Of a DNA stretch of 64,000 nucleotides, positions 42,946 to 51,985 are shown in pieces. The translations under genes were made by a program, and so were the position numbers. The notes under the pieces are model-generated. The model was not told the DNA's origin and did no database searches. It was given only the letters and a program-made list of their open reading frames with translations. The stretch's first letter is position 1. Every line of letters starts with the position of its first letter. The stretch is from Endozoicomonas euniceicola (lineage in GTDB: Bacteria > Pseudomonadota > Gammaproteobacteria > Pseudomonadales > Endozoicomonadaceae): contig NZ_CP103300.1 of assembly GCF_025562755.1 (NCBI RefSeq), forward strand, positions 6,078,501 to 6,142,500, given 5' to 3'.

Positions 42946-44031
42946 ATGACTGACAACATGAATCAATTTATTCGATTAACGATCATCCTGATTACAATGA
43001 CACTTCCCTGCCCGGGGTATTCCGGGGATGACGGTCGGGGTGCAGAGCTGCCCTCGACAACTTCACAGCTCACCACAATGCTTCAAGCCTTGATGTTAGC
43101 TGCTAGTTCTTCAACAAGCTTTTTAAATCTTGAAGAGTTGAGTGCATGGTCGTTTAACAGAGATCACTACACATCTGTTAATGATAATCCTGACGATCAG
43201 ACTGTTGATGGTGTACTGACAGTGACTGCCAGATTTCAAATACTGCCAACGAATACTGAAGCCGATCCTATGGAATTCATTAGCACGAGCATTGTTAATT
43301 ACTTTTCATCGCTGTTGGCATCATTAAATGGATACTTTTTAGACCACCTCTCTAGTGAACCCGGATATGGTCGACCCAGTATATGTTCGGTTCTGGGTGC
43401 TGCGGCTATTGAGAGCGATAACTCAAAATTCCTCAGCAATTGTGTCTATGACTCCGATGACTCCGATGACTCCGATGACTCCGATGACTCCGATGAGGTT
43501 GGAGCTGTTGCTGTAACTAAAGCACCCAGAAAATGTAAGTATACGTACTGTACTACGGGTTGCTACCCCCAACGACATTGCCAACCTTTGGCTAAGCATC
43601 AACTCCCTGAGTACTGGAGGGGTCATCTGATCAAAGACAAGGAAAAAGGCACTATCACTTACCAGGCCTCACTGTATTATTCAGGTTCTCTTTTCCCCGT
43701 ACAAACAGAAGATAATAATCCGGAACCAACACGCGAATGCATTGATCTACGGTATGGAGGGCTTGATAGAGGGTTATGCAAACACCTTTGTGAACAGCAG
43801 GAAGAAGATCAGGAAGAAGATCAGGAAGAAGATCAGGAAGAAGATCAGGAAGAAGATCAGGAAGAAGATCAGGAAGAAGATCAGGAAGAAGATCAGGAAG
43901 AAGATCAGGAAGAAGATCAGGAAGAAGATCAGGAAGAAGATCAGGAAGAAGATCAGGAAGAAGATCAGGAAGAAGATCAGGAAGAAGATCAGGAAGAAGA
44001 TCAGGAAGAAGATCAGGACAAGCTCGGCTAA
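42946..44031 (+). CDS. Secreted protein with DSD and EEDQ tandem repeats
   Basis: 361 residues from ATG 42946 (AGGGA just upstream). Signal peptide to about residue 27 (LTIILITMTLPCPGYSG). A middle domain of unknown fold has several Cys (CKYTYCTTGCYPQRHC). Two repeat tracts: five DSD units (43450-43494), and at the C-terminus eighteen perfect EEDQ units (43801-44016), giving a very acidic tail. No family recognised. It lies between lacI and fadA, where other genomes have no such gene, so lineage-specific. Confidence 0.7.
   Translation: MTDNMNQFIRLTIILITMTLPCPGYSGDDGRGAELPSTTSQLTTMLQALMLAASSSTSFLNLEELSAWSFNRDHYTSVNDNPDDQTVDGVLTVTARFQILPTNTEADPMEFISTSIVNYFSSLLASLNGYFLDHLSSEPGYGRPSICSVLGAAAIESDNSKFLSNCVYDSDDSDDSDDSDDSDEVGAVAVTKAPRKCKYTYCTTGCYPQRHCQPLAKHQLPEYWRGHLIKDKEKGTITYQASLYYSGSLFPVQTEDNNPEPTRECIDLRYGGLDRGLCKHLCEQQEEDQEEDQEEDQEEDQEEDQEEDQEEDQEEDQEEDQEEDQEEDQEEDQEEDQEEDQEEDQEEDQEEDQEEDQDKLG
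43450..43494 (+). repeat. Five tandem 9-bp units (GACTCCGAT)
   Basis: Five perfect GACTCCGAT copies coding Asp-Ser-Asp. A multiple of three, so copy changes keep the frame. Confidence 0.98.
43801..44016 (+). repeat. Eighteen tandem 12-bp units (GAAGAAGATCAG)
   Basis: 216 bases of identical GAAGAAGATCAG units coding EEDQ. No unit differs, which indicates recent expansion or homogenisation by slippage. Confidence 0.98.
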
Positions 44032-44039
44032 TCGGGCAA

Positions 44040-44059
44040 CTGGAGGCTTAAGCCTCCAG
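44040..44059. terminator. Perfect 20-bp palindrome after the repeat protein
   Basis: CTGGAGGCTTAAGCCTCCAG, nine bases after the stop. No T tract follows, so termination would be weak or Rho-assisted. Confidence 0.45.
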
Positions 44060-44118
44060 CTAAGTACGTTGGTACAGCCACAACATGGGGTCAGACGGTT
44101 CTGTGCATTACCAGCCCA

Positions 44119-45294
44119 TCAAACTCGCTCAAACACAGTCGTAATGCCCTGACCCAGTCCCACACACATGGTGGCGATACCCAGTGCGCCATCATTCTGC
44201 TTCATCACGTTCAGCAGTGTGCCGGATATTCTGGCACCCGAGCAGCCAAATGGATGACCCAGGGCTATTGCCCCACCGTGGAGATTGACCATTTCATCCA
44301 TTTTGTCGAGTACTTTCAGGTCTTTCAGTACAGGCAGCGCCTGGGCTGCAAATGCCTCGTTCAACTCCAGATAGTCAATATCGTCGATGGTCAGCCCTGC
44401 CCGCTTGAGCGCTTTCTGGGTACTGGGGACCGGCCCGTAGCCCATGATAGCCGGATCAACACCGGCAACCGCCATGGCCCTGACTTTTGCCATGGGCTCA
44501 ATGCCGAGGGCTTTCGCCCTTTCCGCCGACATAACAATCATGCACGAAGCCCCATCGGTAATCTGTGACGAGGTGCCTGCGGTTACCGTCCCGCTGGCTG
44601 GGTTAAACGCTGGCTTCAGGGCAGCCAGACCTTCCAGGGTCGTATCTGGCCGGATGGTTTCGTCAATGGTGAACAGCCCCAGGTTGCCATCGGCGTCATG
44701 GCCCTCCATGGGAATGATCTCATCCTTAAAACCACCTTCCTGAGTCGCTGCCCAGGCACGCTGATGAGAACGGTAGCCAAACTCATCCTGCGCTTTACGA
44801 CTGATGCTGTGCATCATGCCCAGCATTTCAGCCGTCAGTCCCATCATGCCGGAGGCTTTAGCACCGTACTTGGAGAGTTTCGGGTTCGGATCAACACCGT
44901 GCATCATGCCAATATGTCCCATGTGCTCGACACCGCCCACCACAAATACATCGCCATTATTGGTCTGTATGGCCTGAACCGCACTGTGCAGTGCCGACAT
45001 GGAGGAGCCGCACAACCGGTTAATGGTCTGCGCTGCTGAGGTGTGGGGAATAGAAGTCATCAGCGAGGCCATTCTGCCAATATTCCAGCCCTGCTCCAGA
45101 GTCTGGTTGACACAGCCCCACAGAACATCTTCCACTTCAGCCGGATTGACTTTCTCATTGCGTTTCAGAACACCTTCAATCAACGCTGCCGACAGGGTTT
45201 CCGCCCGCACGTTACGATACATACCGCCCTTGGAGCGCCCCATGGGGGTTCGGCCGAAATCGACAATAACGGCATCTCTCGGATTAAGACTCAT
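44119..45294 (-). CDS. fadA: 3-ketoacyl-CoA thiolase FadA
   Basis: 391 residues from ATG 45294, preceded by AAGGAG. Thiolase signatures: nucleophile Cys in TINRLCGSSMSALHSA, GGVEHMGHIGMMHGVDPNPK (FadA type), NLHGGAIALGHPFGCSGARI and CVGLGQGITTVFE. Cleaves 3-ketoacyl-CoA in the last step of beta-oxidation as part of the FadBA complex. 44 bases after fadB in one operon. Confidence 0.97.
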   Translation of the reverse strand: MSLNPRDAVIVDFGRTPMGRSKGGMYRNVRAETLSAALIEGVLKRNEKVNPAEVEDVLWGCVNQTLEQGWNIGRMASLMTSIPHTSAAQTINRLCGSSMSALHSAVQAIQTNNGDVFVVGGVEHMGHIGMMHGVDPNPKLSKYGAKASGMMGLTAEMLGMMHSISRKAQDEFGYRSHQRAWAATQEGGFKDEIIPMEGHDADGNLGLFTIDETIRPDTTLEGLAALKPAFNPASGTVTAGTSSQITDGASCMIVMSAERAKALGIEPMAKVRAMAVAGVDPAIMGYGPVPSTQKALKRAGLTIDDIDYLELNEAFAAQALPVLKDLKVLDKMDEMVNLHGGAIALGHPFGCSGARISGTLLNVMKQNDGALGIATMCVGLGQGITTVFERV

Positions 45295-45338
45295 TACATT
45301 ATTCTCCTTATCTGACTCCTTATCTAACGACAGTCGAT

Positions 45339-47489
45339 TCAAACGTTGTAAAAACGCTTGCCGCCTGCCGCCATCTGCCTGAGGCCATCCGTTGCCTGAT
45401 ACAATGGGCCAAGGTAAGCGTATTGATCCGCGAGCTTAACAAACTGATCAACCCCCATGGCGTCGATATACTTGAGAATGCCGCCCCGGAACACCGGAAA
45501 GCCAATACCCATCACCAGCGCCATATCCGCTTCAATGGCCGATTGCACAATGCCTTCTTCGAGGGTACGGACGGTTTCCAGCCCCAGGGGGATCATCATC
45601 CGGGCAATAATCTCTTCTTCTGAAAACTCTCTCGGTTCTGCCACCACCGTTTTCAGTAGTTCAAACGCTCGTTCATCCACCTGTTTTCTGGGCTTGCCCT
45701 TCTTGTCCGGTTCGTAGATATAGAAGCCTTTACCGTTTTTCTGTCCGAACCGTTCCTGCTCGAACATCACGTTCAGCGGTGTTTTAACCTCGGTCTTCAT
45801 GCGCTCAGGGTAACCTTCTTCCATGACTTTCTGGGCATGCTGAGCCGTATCAATACCCACAACATCTAACAGGTAAGCGGGTCCCATGGGCATGCCGAAA
45901 TGCTCCATCACCTTGTCGATTTTGCGAAAATCCGCGCCATCCTGAACCAGTTGTGAGAAACCACCAAAATACGGGAACAGTACCCTGTTCACCAGAAAGC
46001 CCGGACAGTCATTGACAACAATGGGGGTCTTGCCCATTTTGTGGGCATAATTGACGACAGTGGCAACGGTCTCGTCACTGGTTTTTTCACCGCGTATCAC
46101 TTCCACCAGGGGCATCATGTGTACCGGATTGAAGAAGTGCATACCACAGAAGTTTTCCGGCCTTTTCAGAGCTTTAGCCAACTCTGTTATGGAAATGGTT
46201 GAAGTATTGCTGGACAAGACGGCATCGTCCCTGACCTGCTCTTCCACTTCTGCCAGTACCGCTTTTTTCACCGACTCTTTTTCCAGAACCGCCTCAACCA
46301 CCACGTCAACGCCGCCAAAATCACCGTAAGACAGCGTTGGCATTATGCGGTTCAGCACTTCGCCCATTCCGGCACTGTCCAGCTTACCTTTGGTCACTCG
46401 TTTGGACAGGAGCTTGCCCGCTTCTTTCAGCCCCAGGTCAATGCCCTGCTGGTTGATATCTTTCATCAGGATCGGGGTTTTCTTCAGGGCCGACTGATAG
46501 GCGATGCCACCGCCCATAATACCCGCACCCAGTACCGCTGTTTTTTCAACGGGGCCGGACTGCTGTATCCACTCTTTAGCCTGTTTCTTAAGAAACTGAT
46601 CGCTCAGGAACAGCCCCACCAGCGCTTCAGCAACCGGTGTCTTTGCCATCTTCACAAAGTTTTTAGCCTCGGCTTCCAGCGCTTTGTCCCTTGGCATAGA
46701 GGCATGTTTCTGAACGGTCTTGACCGCCGTGACCGGCGCGGGCATGTGGGGACCGGCTTTCTGGGCGATGAACGGTTTGGCGGTTTCAAACACCATCATG
46801 GCTTCAATCGGTGGCAGTTTCAGCGGTTCCCGTTTTTCCTGCTTACGTTCACGGAAGTCCAGCTCTCCGGCGATGCAACGCTGCAGCAACGTGGCAGCTG
46901 CCTGCATCAGCTTTTCCGGTTCCACAACGGCATCAACCGCTCCGATTTTCAGGGCATCTTCAGGCTTCCAGGTTTTGCCCGTACAGATCCACTCGATCCC
47001 ATTGTCAGCGCCGGTAATCCTCGGCAGGCGTACGGTTCCACCCCAGCCGGGAAAGATGCCCAGCTTCACTTCCGGCAAGCCAACGCTTCCTTTTGTCGAC
47101 AGCACCCGGTAATCCGTTGCCAGACTGACCTCAAAACCACCACCCAGCGCAGTACCATTGATGGCAGTCACGGTTGGGATATCGAGGTCTTCAAGGCGGT
47201 TGAACAGCCGGTTTACATCCATGACCAGCCCGAACAGGGTGTCATCATCCAACCGGAAATTTGCGACAAACTCGGTGATGTCCGCACCAACGACAAACAC
47301 CTCCTTACCACTGCTGAGGATCAGCCCTTTTATCGCAGAGTCCTGCTCTATGGCGGCCAGCGCCTGGTCAAGATCCTCCAGGGCCAGCTGGTTAAACTTG
47401 TTAACCGACTCGCCTTCCAGGTCAAACCTTAGTTCAGCGATGCCCTCGCTGTATTCCAGCACCTTAAATGCTTTTCCCTGATAGATCAT
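45339..47489 (-). CDS. fadB: Fatty-acid oxidation complex alpha subunit FadB
   Basis: 716 residues. N-terminal enoyl-CoA hydratase (KEVFVVGADITEFV; TALGGGFEVSLATDYRVLS; VGLPEVKLGIFPGWGGTVRL with catalytic Glu), then 3-hydroxyacyl-CoA dehydrogenase (AVLGAGIMGGGIAYQSALK; SSNTSTISITELA; CGMHFFNPVHMMPLVEVIRG; GKTPIVVNDCPGFLVNRVLF). Runs hydration and dehydrogenation in beta-oxidation. A PsrA-like site lies 90 bases upstream. Confidence 0.98.
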   Translation of the reverse strand: MIYQGKAFKVLEYSEGIAELRFDLEGESVNKFNQLALEDLDQALAAIEQDSAIKGLILSSGKEVFVVGADITEFVANFRLDDDTLFGLVMDVNRLFNRLEDLDIPTVTAINGTALGGGFEVSLATDYRVLSTKGSVGLPEVKLGIFPGWGGTVRLPRITGADNGIEWICTGKTWKPEDALKIGAVDAVVEPEKLMQAAATLLQRCIAGELDFRERKQEKREPLKLPPIEAMMVFETAKPFIAQKAGPHMPAPVTAVKTVQKHASMPRDKALEAEAKNFVKMAKTPVAEALVGLFLSDQFLKKQAKEWIQQSGPVEKTAVLGAGIMGGGIAYQSALKKTPILMKDINQQGIDLGLKEAGKLLSKRVTKGKLDSAGMGEVLNRIMPTLSYGDFGGVDVVVEAVLEKESVKKAVLAEVEEQVRDDAVLSSNTSTISITELAKALKRPENFCGMHFFNPVHMMPLVEVIRGEKTSDETVATVVNYAHKMGKTPIVVNDCPGFLVNRVLFPYFGGFSQLVQDGADFRKIDKVMEHFGMPMGPAYLLDVVGIDTAQHAQKVMEEGYPERMKTEVKTPLNVMFEQERFGQKNGKGFYIYEPDKKGKPRKQVDERAFELLKTVVAEPREFSEEEIIARMMIPLGLETVRTLEEGIVQSAIEADMALVMGIGFPVFRGGILKYIDAMGVDQFVKLADQYAYLGPLYQATDGLRQMAAGGKRFYNV

Positions 47490-47578
47490 TGAGTGCTCTC
47501 CGGTGAAAGTAGATCGTTATTGTTTATTGTTATTGCCTGGCGGGAAACCCAACAGGAAGCATCATCAACCAACAGGAT

Positions 47579-47592
47579 CATACAGTTGTTTG
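47579..47592. promoter_or_regulatory. PsrA-like operator upstream of fadBA
   Basis: CATAC-AGTT-GTTTG matches the PsrA palindrome CAAAC-N4-GTTTG with one mismatch and has the same N4 spacing as the site at psrA itself. Confidence 0.5.
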
Positions 47593-47644
47593 AATACTTA
47601 GGAAACATCCTGTTATATTTTGTTCGGCGAATCATACCAATCGA

Positions 47645-47693
47645 GCAAACAGCAAACAGCAAACAGCAAACAGCAAACAGCAAACAGCATTAT
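47645..47693. repeat. Seven tandem 7-bp units (GCAAACA)
   Basis: Seven perfect GCAAACA copies in the gap between fadB and usp. Same period and similar composition as the array inside higA. No inverted ends or target duplication seen here. Confidence 0.95.
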
Positions 47694-47839
47694 GCTATAA
47701 GCTTCAGTTCCATTCAGGTCAACCTGTCATTCAAGGTGTTTTTTATATTGGACAATGGCCTGAGGCACAATAAACTAAAACCTCCACGGCTATTATGACT
47801 GCAATGACAGAAAGCTCACTCTAAAGAGGAAAACTGCCT

Positions 47840-48301
47840 ATGAGTCTCTACGAACACATCCTGGTCGCCATTGATCTGTCCGACGAAGCAGACGACGTAC
47901 TGGAGAAAGCCCGTTTTCTGGCAGAAACCAACGGTGCACGCCTGACTCTGGTTCATGTTGTTGAGCCACTCAGTGTTGCCTATGGCAGTGATATTCCCCT
48001 TGACCTGACCACCTTACAGGACGAAATCACCCAGCAGGCACGGGACCGTATATCCAGCCTGGCGGAAAGCATCCATCTGGATAAAGGTCAACAGCACGTG
48101 GTTTATGGTCGACCGGAGCGGGAAGTTCATCGTATCGCCGAAGAAAGCAACGTTGACCTGATTGTCGTTGGCAGCCATGGTCGGCATGGCCTGGCACTTA
48201 TTCTTGGCTCTACCTCCACCAGCATTTTGCATGGTGCCTGCTGTGACGTACTGGCTGTTCGTGTCGGAAAGAAAAACAACAACAACCACAACCACCACTA
48301 A
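47840..48301 (+). CDS. Universal stress protein
   Basis: 153 residues. YEHILVAIDLSDEADDVLEK at the start and the ATP-binding loop VVGSHGRHGLALILGSTSTS. Ends in an Asn/His-rich tail (NNNNHNHH), which may bind metal. Next to uup, as I recall for Pseudomonas. Confidence 0.94.
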   Translation: MSLYEHILVAIDLSDEADDVLEKARFLAETNGARLTLVHVVEPLSVAYGSDIPLDLTTLQDEITQQARDRISSLAESIHLDKGQQHVVYGRPEREVHRIAEESNVDLIVVGSHGRHGLALILGSTSTSILHGACCDVLAVRVGKKNNNNHNHH

Positions 48302-48315
48302 AACCAATGACCAAT

Positions 48316-48358
48316 AAAAAAAATCCCCGGAAGCAAACTGCCATCCGGGGATTTTTTT
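48316..48358. terminator. Bidirectional terminator between usp and uup
   Basis: AAATCCCCGG (48321-48330) pairs with CCGGGGATTT (48345-48354) with T tracts on both strands, placed between convergent genes. Confidence 0.92.
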
Positions 48359-48371
48359 GAACCAGCAGCGT

Positions 48372-50264
48372 TTACATCGCCTCCAGTTCTTCCCAACGCT
48401 CCATTTTCGCTTCAATATCAGCGTTGACCTGTTCCAGCTTCAACAAGGTTTCCTGAACTTTCTGTGAATCGCCGGTATAGAAGCCCGGGTCTGCTATCTC
48501 TGCTTCAAGCGCTTCCAGCGTCTGCTCAAGCGTTTCAATCTCACCCGGCAGGGCATCCAGCTCACGTTGCAGTTTATAGCTCAGCTTTTTACTCTTAGGT
48601 TTCTTAGAGACAGCCTCTGCTTTAGCAACGGGCTTATCGGCTTTTTTCTCCATGGGTTCTGCCACCAGCTGGTTAATGGCTCCTCCCTGACGCAGCCAGT
48701 CATCGAAACCACCGACATACTCCCGGATTTTACCGCCCGGCTGAAACACCAGACTGCTGGACACCACATTATCCAGAAACGCCCGGTCGTGACTGACCAG
48801 CAACACCGTTCCGGTAAATTCCACCAGCAGGGATTCCAGCAGCTCCAATGTTTCAACATCGAGATCGTTGGTGGGTTCATCCATCACCAGCAGGTTGGCG
48901 GGTTTACTAAACAAACGCGCCAGCAGCAGGCGATTACGCTCACCACCCGACAGGGCTTTTACAGGAACGCGACAGCGTCCTGCCGGGAACAGGAAGTCTC
49001 CCAGATAACTGATCACATGACGGTTGCTGCCATTAATGGTGATGCTTTCTCGCCCTTCCGCCACGTTATCAATCACTGTTTTTTCCAGATCAAGCTGATT
49101 TCGCATCTGATCGAAGTAAGCCACTTCCAGCCTGGTGCCCGACTTGACCGAGCCCTGTTGCGGCTCCATCTGCCCCAACAGAATACGCAGCAACGTTGAC
49201 TTGCCTGCACCATTGGCACCAATCAGGCCGACCTTGTCACCGCGCATTATCCGCAGGCTGAAATCGTCGATAACCGTATGTTTATCAAAAGCCTGGGAGA
49301 TGTTCTTCACTTCCATTACCAGCTTTCCGGAGCTGTCACTCCGCTCCAGACTGAAGCTGGCTTTGCCCTGTACTTCCCGTCGTTCACGACGTTCTTCACG
49401 CAGAGATTTCAAAGCGCGTACCCGTCCTTCATTACGGGTACGACGCGCCTTGATTCCCTGACGAATCCAGGCTTCTTCCTGTGCTAGCTTTTTATCGAAC
49501 AGGGCATTCTGTTCCGCTTCCACGTCCAGTGCATGAGCCTTGCGCTCAAGGTAAGTGTTGTAGTCACACTCCCAGCTGGTCAGCTTACCCCGATCCAGCT
49601 CAATAATGCGGTTAGCCAGGCTTTGCAGGAAGGAACGGTCGTGGGTAATAAACAACAATGCTCCATTGAAATCCCTGAGCTGTTTTTCCAGCCAGTCAAT
49701 GGCAACAATATCCAGATGGTTAGTCGGCTCGTCCAATAACAGAAGGTCAGGCTCACACACCAGCGCCCGCGCCAGTTCAACACGACGACGCCAGCCACCA
49801 GACAGCTCTTTCATCTGTTTCTCAGCAGGCAGTCCCAGTTTCTTGATGACCGTTTCAACCTTTTGCTGCAAGCTCCAGCCATCCACGGCTTCCAGCTGTT
49901 GCTGAACCCGCTCCAGGGCTTTCATATCCGTATCGGATTCAATGGTCATGGAGAGCCGGTGGAAATCACTGATCAGTGTACCCACCTGTTCCAGTCCGGA
50001 CGCCACCACGTCATACACTTTCTGGTCATCCTGACCCGGCAGGTCCTGGTTCAGCATACCGATTTTCAAGCCGGGTTTGCGCCAGATACTGCCGTCATCG
50101 GCAATAATCTGTTCCGATACCAGCTTCATCAGGGTGGACTTACCCGCACCGTTGCGACCGAGCAGACAGACCCGCTCACCTTTACGAATCTGAAAATCTG
50201 CGCCGTCCAGCAGCGGCTGGTCACCATAAGCCAGACTAATGTTATCTAATCGAAGTAGCGGCAT
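48372..50264 (-). CDS. uup: ABC-F ATPase Uup
   Basis: 630 residues from ATG 50264 (MPLLRLDNISLAYGDQPLLD). Two ATP-binding cassettes: GRNGAGKSTLMKLV, LSGGWRRRVELARALV and LLLDEPTNHLDI; then GANGAGKSTLLRILLG, LSGGERNRLLLARLFSKP and LVMDEPTNDLDVETLE. Between them is the charged linker (KARRTRNEGRVRALKSLREE), and the C-terminal coiled coil (about 560-630) binds DNA in E. coli Uup. Soluble ABC-F protein linked to ribosomes and to precise transposon excision. Confidence 0.95.
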   Translation of the reverse strand: MPLLRLDNISLAYGDQPLLDGADFQIRKGERVCLLGRNGAGKSTLMKLVSEQIIADDGSIWRKPGLKIGMLNQDLPGQDDQKVYDVVASGLEQVGTLISDFHRLSMTIESDTDMKALERVQQQLEAVDGWSLQQKVETVIKKLGLPAEKQMKELSGGWRRRVELARALVCEPDLLLLDEPTNHLDIVAIDWLEKQLRDFNGALLFITHDRSFLQSLANRIIELDRGKLTSWECDYNTYLERKAHALDVEAEQNALFDKKLAQEEAWIRQGIKARRTRNEGRVRALKSLREERRERREVQGKASFSLERSDSSGKLVMEVKNISQAFDKHTVIDDFSLRIMRGDKVGLIGANGAGKSTLLRILLGQMEPQQGSVKSGTRLEVAYFDQMRNQLDLEKTVIDNVAEGRESITINGSNRHVISYLGDFLFPAGRCRVPVKALSGGERNRLLLARLFSKPANLLVMDEPTNDLDVETLELLESLLVEFTGTVLLVSHDRAFLDNVVSSSLVFQPGGKIREYVGGFDDWLRQGGAINQLVAEPMEKKADKPVAKAEAVSKKPKSKKLSYKLQRELDALPGEIETLEQTLEALEAEIADPGFYTGDSQKVQETLLKLEQVNADIEAKMERWEELEAM

Positions 50265-50385
50265 TGCCTTGAGAACCATTTATCAATAGACAGGGAGAGC
50301 AATAGCTCTCCAGAGGAATGACAGGGAAGGATACCTGCACAAAAAGGGTATGTCATGCTTCGACCTATTTCAGGGCGAGGGCTGA

Positions 50386-50829
50386 TCAGGCGGGTAACAT
50401 TTTCTGCAGGCTTGCCAGCCCCGCGGCGGGCATTTCAAGACTCAGCACAACCGCATCAGCCGTTCCAAACCCTGGCCCACCCGACGGCACTCCATCGCAT
50501 AGTAACGCAGTCAAGGCACTGACCAGTGGCATGTGGCTGACCACCAGCACATTGCCCTGTTCGGGTAACTGCCCTATGGCATCAACCGGGGAGTCATCTG
50601 GCGTGATACCATTTATGGTATCAACCGTAACACCCAATATCTCAGAGGCAATATCCGCTGTTTGCTGAGCCCGCAGATAGGGGCTGGCAACGATCCGGTT
50701 TACGCCTTCACCCTGCAACTGCTCAACGGTCTGTCGCACTTCATGACGCCCGACTTCAGTCAAAGGTCGCAGGGAATCGCTAGGGGCAGACCAGGATGCC
50801 TGCCCGTGTCGCATAATAATTAATTTCAT
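50386..50829 (-). CDS. sixA: Phosphohistidine phosphatase SixA
   Basis: 147 residues. The catalytic MKLIIMRHGQAS, SPYLRAQQTADI and the second His in VLVVSHMPLVSAL define SixA of the histidine-phosphatase superfamily. Removes phosphate from HPt domains such as those of ArcB or the nitrogen PTS. Confidence 0.93.
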   Translation of the reverse strand: MKLIIMRHGQASWSAPSDSLRPLTEVGRHEVRQTVEQLQGEGVNRIVASPYLRAQQTADIASEILGVTVDTINGITPDDSPVDAIGQLPEQGNVLVVSHMPLVSALTALLCDGVPSGGPGFGTADAVVLSLEMPAAGLASLQKMLPA

Positions 50830-50875
50830 GGATTTAAAACGCTGTTGTCATCTTTCATGGCATTGCCTGATTATA

Positions 50876-50903
50876 CCGTTGTTCGTTGTCCGTTGTTCGC
50901 TTT
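50876..50903. repeat. Four degenerate 7-bp units
   Basis: CCGTTGT, TCGTTGT, CCGTTGT, TCGCTTT directly after TTATA. The TATACCG-type lead-in resembles the right end of the element in higA, suggesting a decayed relative. Confidence 0.5.
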
Positions 50904-50987
50904 TCACTAATGAACGCCAGGCTTGCTTTTCCAGAAATTACTTCTACCTTGCCTCCTCTGACGTTATCAATTTTATAATTTACATCA

Positions 50988-51950
50988 ATGCTCATAAAAC
51001 TCATAAAACTCATAGGACCATGCACTCTTTTGGCCATCTGCCTATCCGGCACTACAATGGCAATGGATTCCGGAACCATGCAGTCAGGCCTGGTTATTAC
51101 TGAAGACATTTCAATCAACGGGGATCGTTCAGTAAGGCCAAACCAGTTGCTCAACCCTTACGATGGACTAGGAGCCCAGGGTGGTATCCTTGATTATTTC
51201 CGGACAGAAGCGATTACGCTTTATTCATCAGAGCAAACCAACCATGCAAGAGGGGTAAGGGCGCTGTTTTGTATACCGGTCTGTATACCTTTCCTGCTTT
51301 GCTTTTGTTGCTGCAATTATACATATCCGTCCCATGGGCTCACCTCCCGGCTCAATCAACTAAGACAAATTTTCGCAGAGGATAATCAATTCCAGACTTT
51401 CATAAATAACCAGGCTTCCAACAATAACCTGCACACTGACCAGTTCAGTCGGTGGGATATTATCAATATCTGGTTAAGGTGGTTTCAGGGGCATTCCGAT
51501 GACATTGCCATCGATTCAACTGAAGAGGCCAACGGCGAAGAAAGGATAGCCGTCCATGCCAGCCACAATCTCCATGAAAACTCTTTAAATATTGAGACCT
51601 CGGCTATCCAACACCGTATTGTTTCTTTTCGGGATGCTCAAACCATCTTCCTCAATCAGGAGTTTGATGCAATGGTCTCAATCATCTATCCCTATCAGTT
51701 AGATACACCTGTTATTGTCTACCAAAGGGGAGACCCAAACTACATCCGGGTTCTTCAGTTAAGCGATTTACGGGATTTTTCTGTGACTGCAGAAAACTTT
51801 GAGGAAAGAATCACCAACGAAATAGAGAGGTACCGCCCGACAACAGGAGCCAGCCCACCCATCTCAAGGATTGAACACTATCTTATACAGGACACCATCC
51901 CTGACTCCTCTGATACGATGTCGCTGTGGACCGATGACCCGCCGCCCTGA
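50988..51950 (+). CDS. Secreted protein of unknown function
   Basis: 320 residues. Signal peptide 1-25 (MLIKLIKLIGPCTLLAICLS) and a second hydrophobic, Cys-rich helix at about 93-108 (LFCIPVCIPFLLCFCCC). The C-terminal half (EFDAMVSIIYPYQLDTPVIV, NYIRVLQLSDLRDFSVTAEN) is probably alpha/beta. A 10-base repeat AACTCATAAA lies at the start of the gene. No family recognised. It separates sixA from DUF4389-gpsA and looks lineage-specific. Confidence 0.6.
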   Translation: MLIKLIKLIGPCTLLAICLSGTTMAMDSGTMQSGLVITEDISINGDRSVRPNQLLNPYDGLGAQGGILDYFRTEAITLYSSEQTNHARGVRALFCIPVCIPFLLCFCCCNYTYPSHGLTSRLNQLRQIFAEDNQFQTFINNQASNNNLHTDQFSRWDIINIWLRWFQGHSDDIAIDSTEEANGEERIAVHASHNLHENSLNIETSAIQHRIVSFRDAQTIFLNQEFDAMVSIIYPYQLDTPVIVYQRGDPNYIRVLQLSDLRDFSVTAENFEERITNEIERYRPTTGASPPISRIEHYLIQDTIPDSSDTMSLWTDDPPP

Positions 51951-51985
51951 CTGCTTCACGCAAACCAGGGCTGGCAATAAATCAC

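Noticed and set aside
43742..44152. 136-codon frame with KKIR repeats overlapping the EEDQ gene
   Set aside because: It is the +1 reading of the 12-bp repeat; the signal peptide and real start belong to the EEDQ frame, and this frame has no ribosome-binding site.
47486..47683. 65-codon frame starting MLFAVCCLLFAVC
   Set aside because: Translation of the GCAAACA tandem array; no ribosome-binding site or homology.
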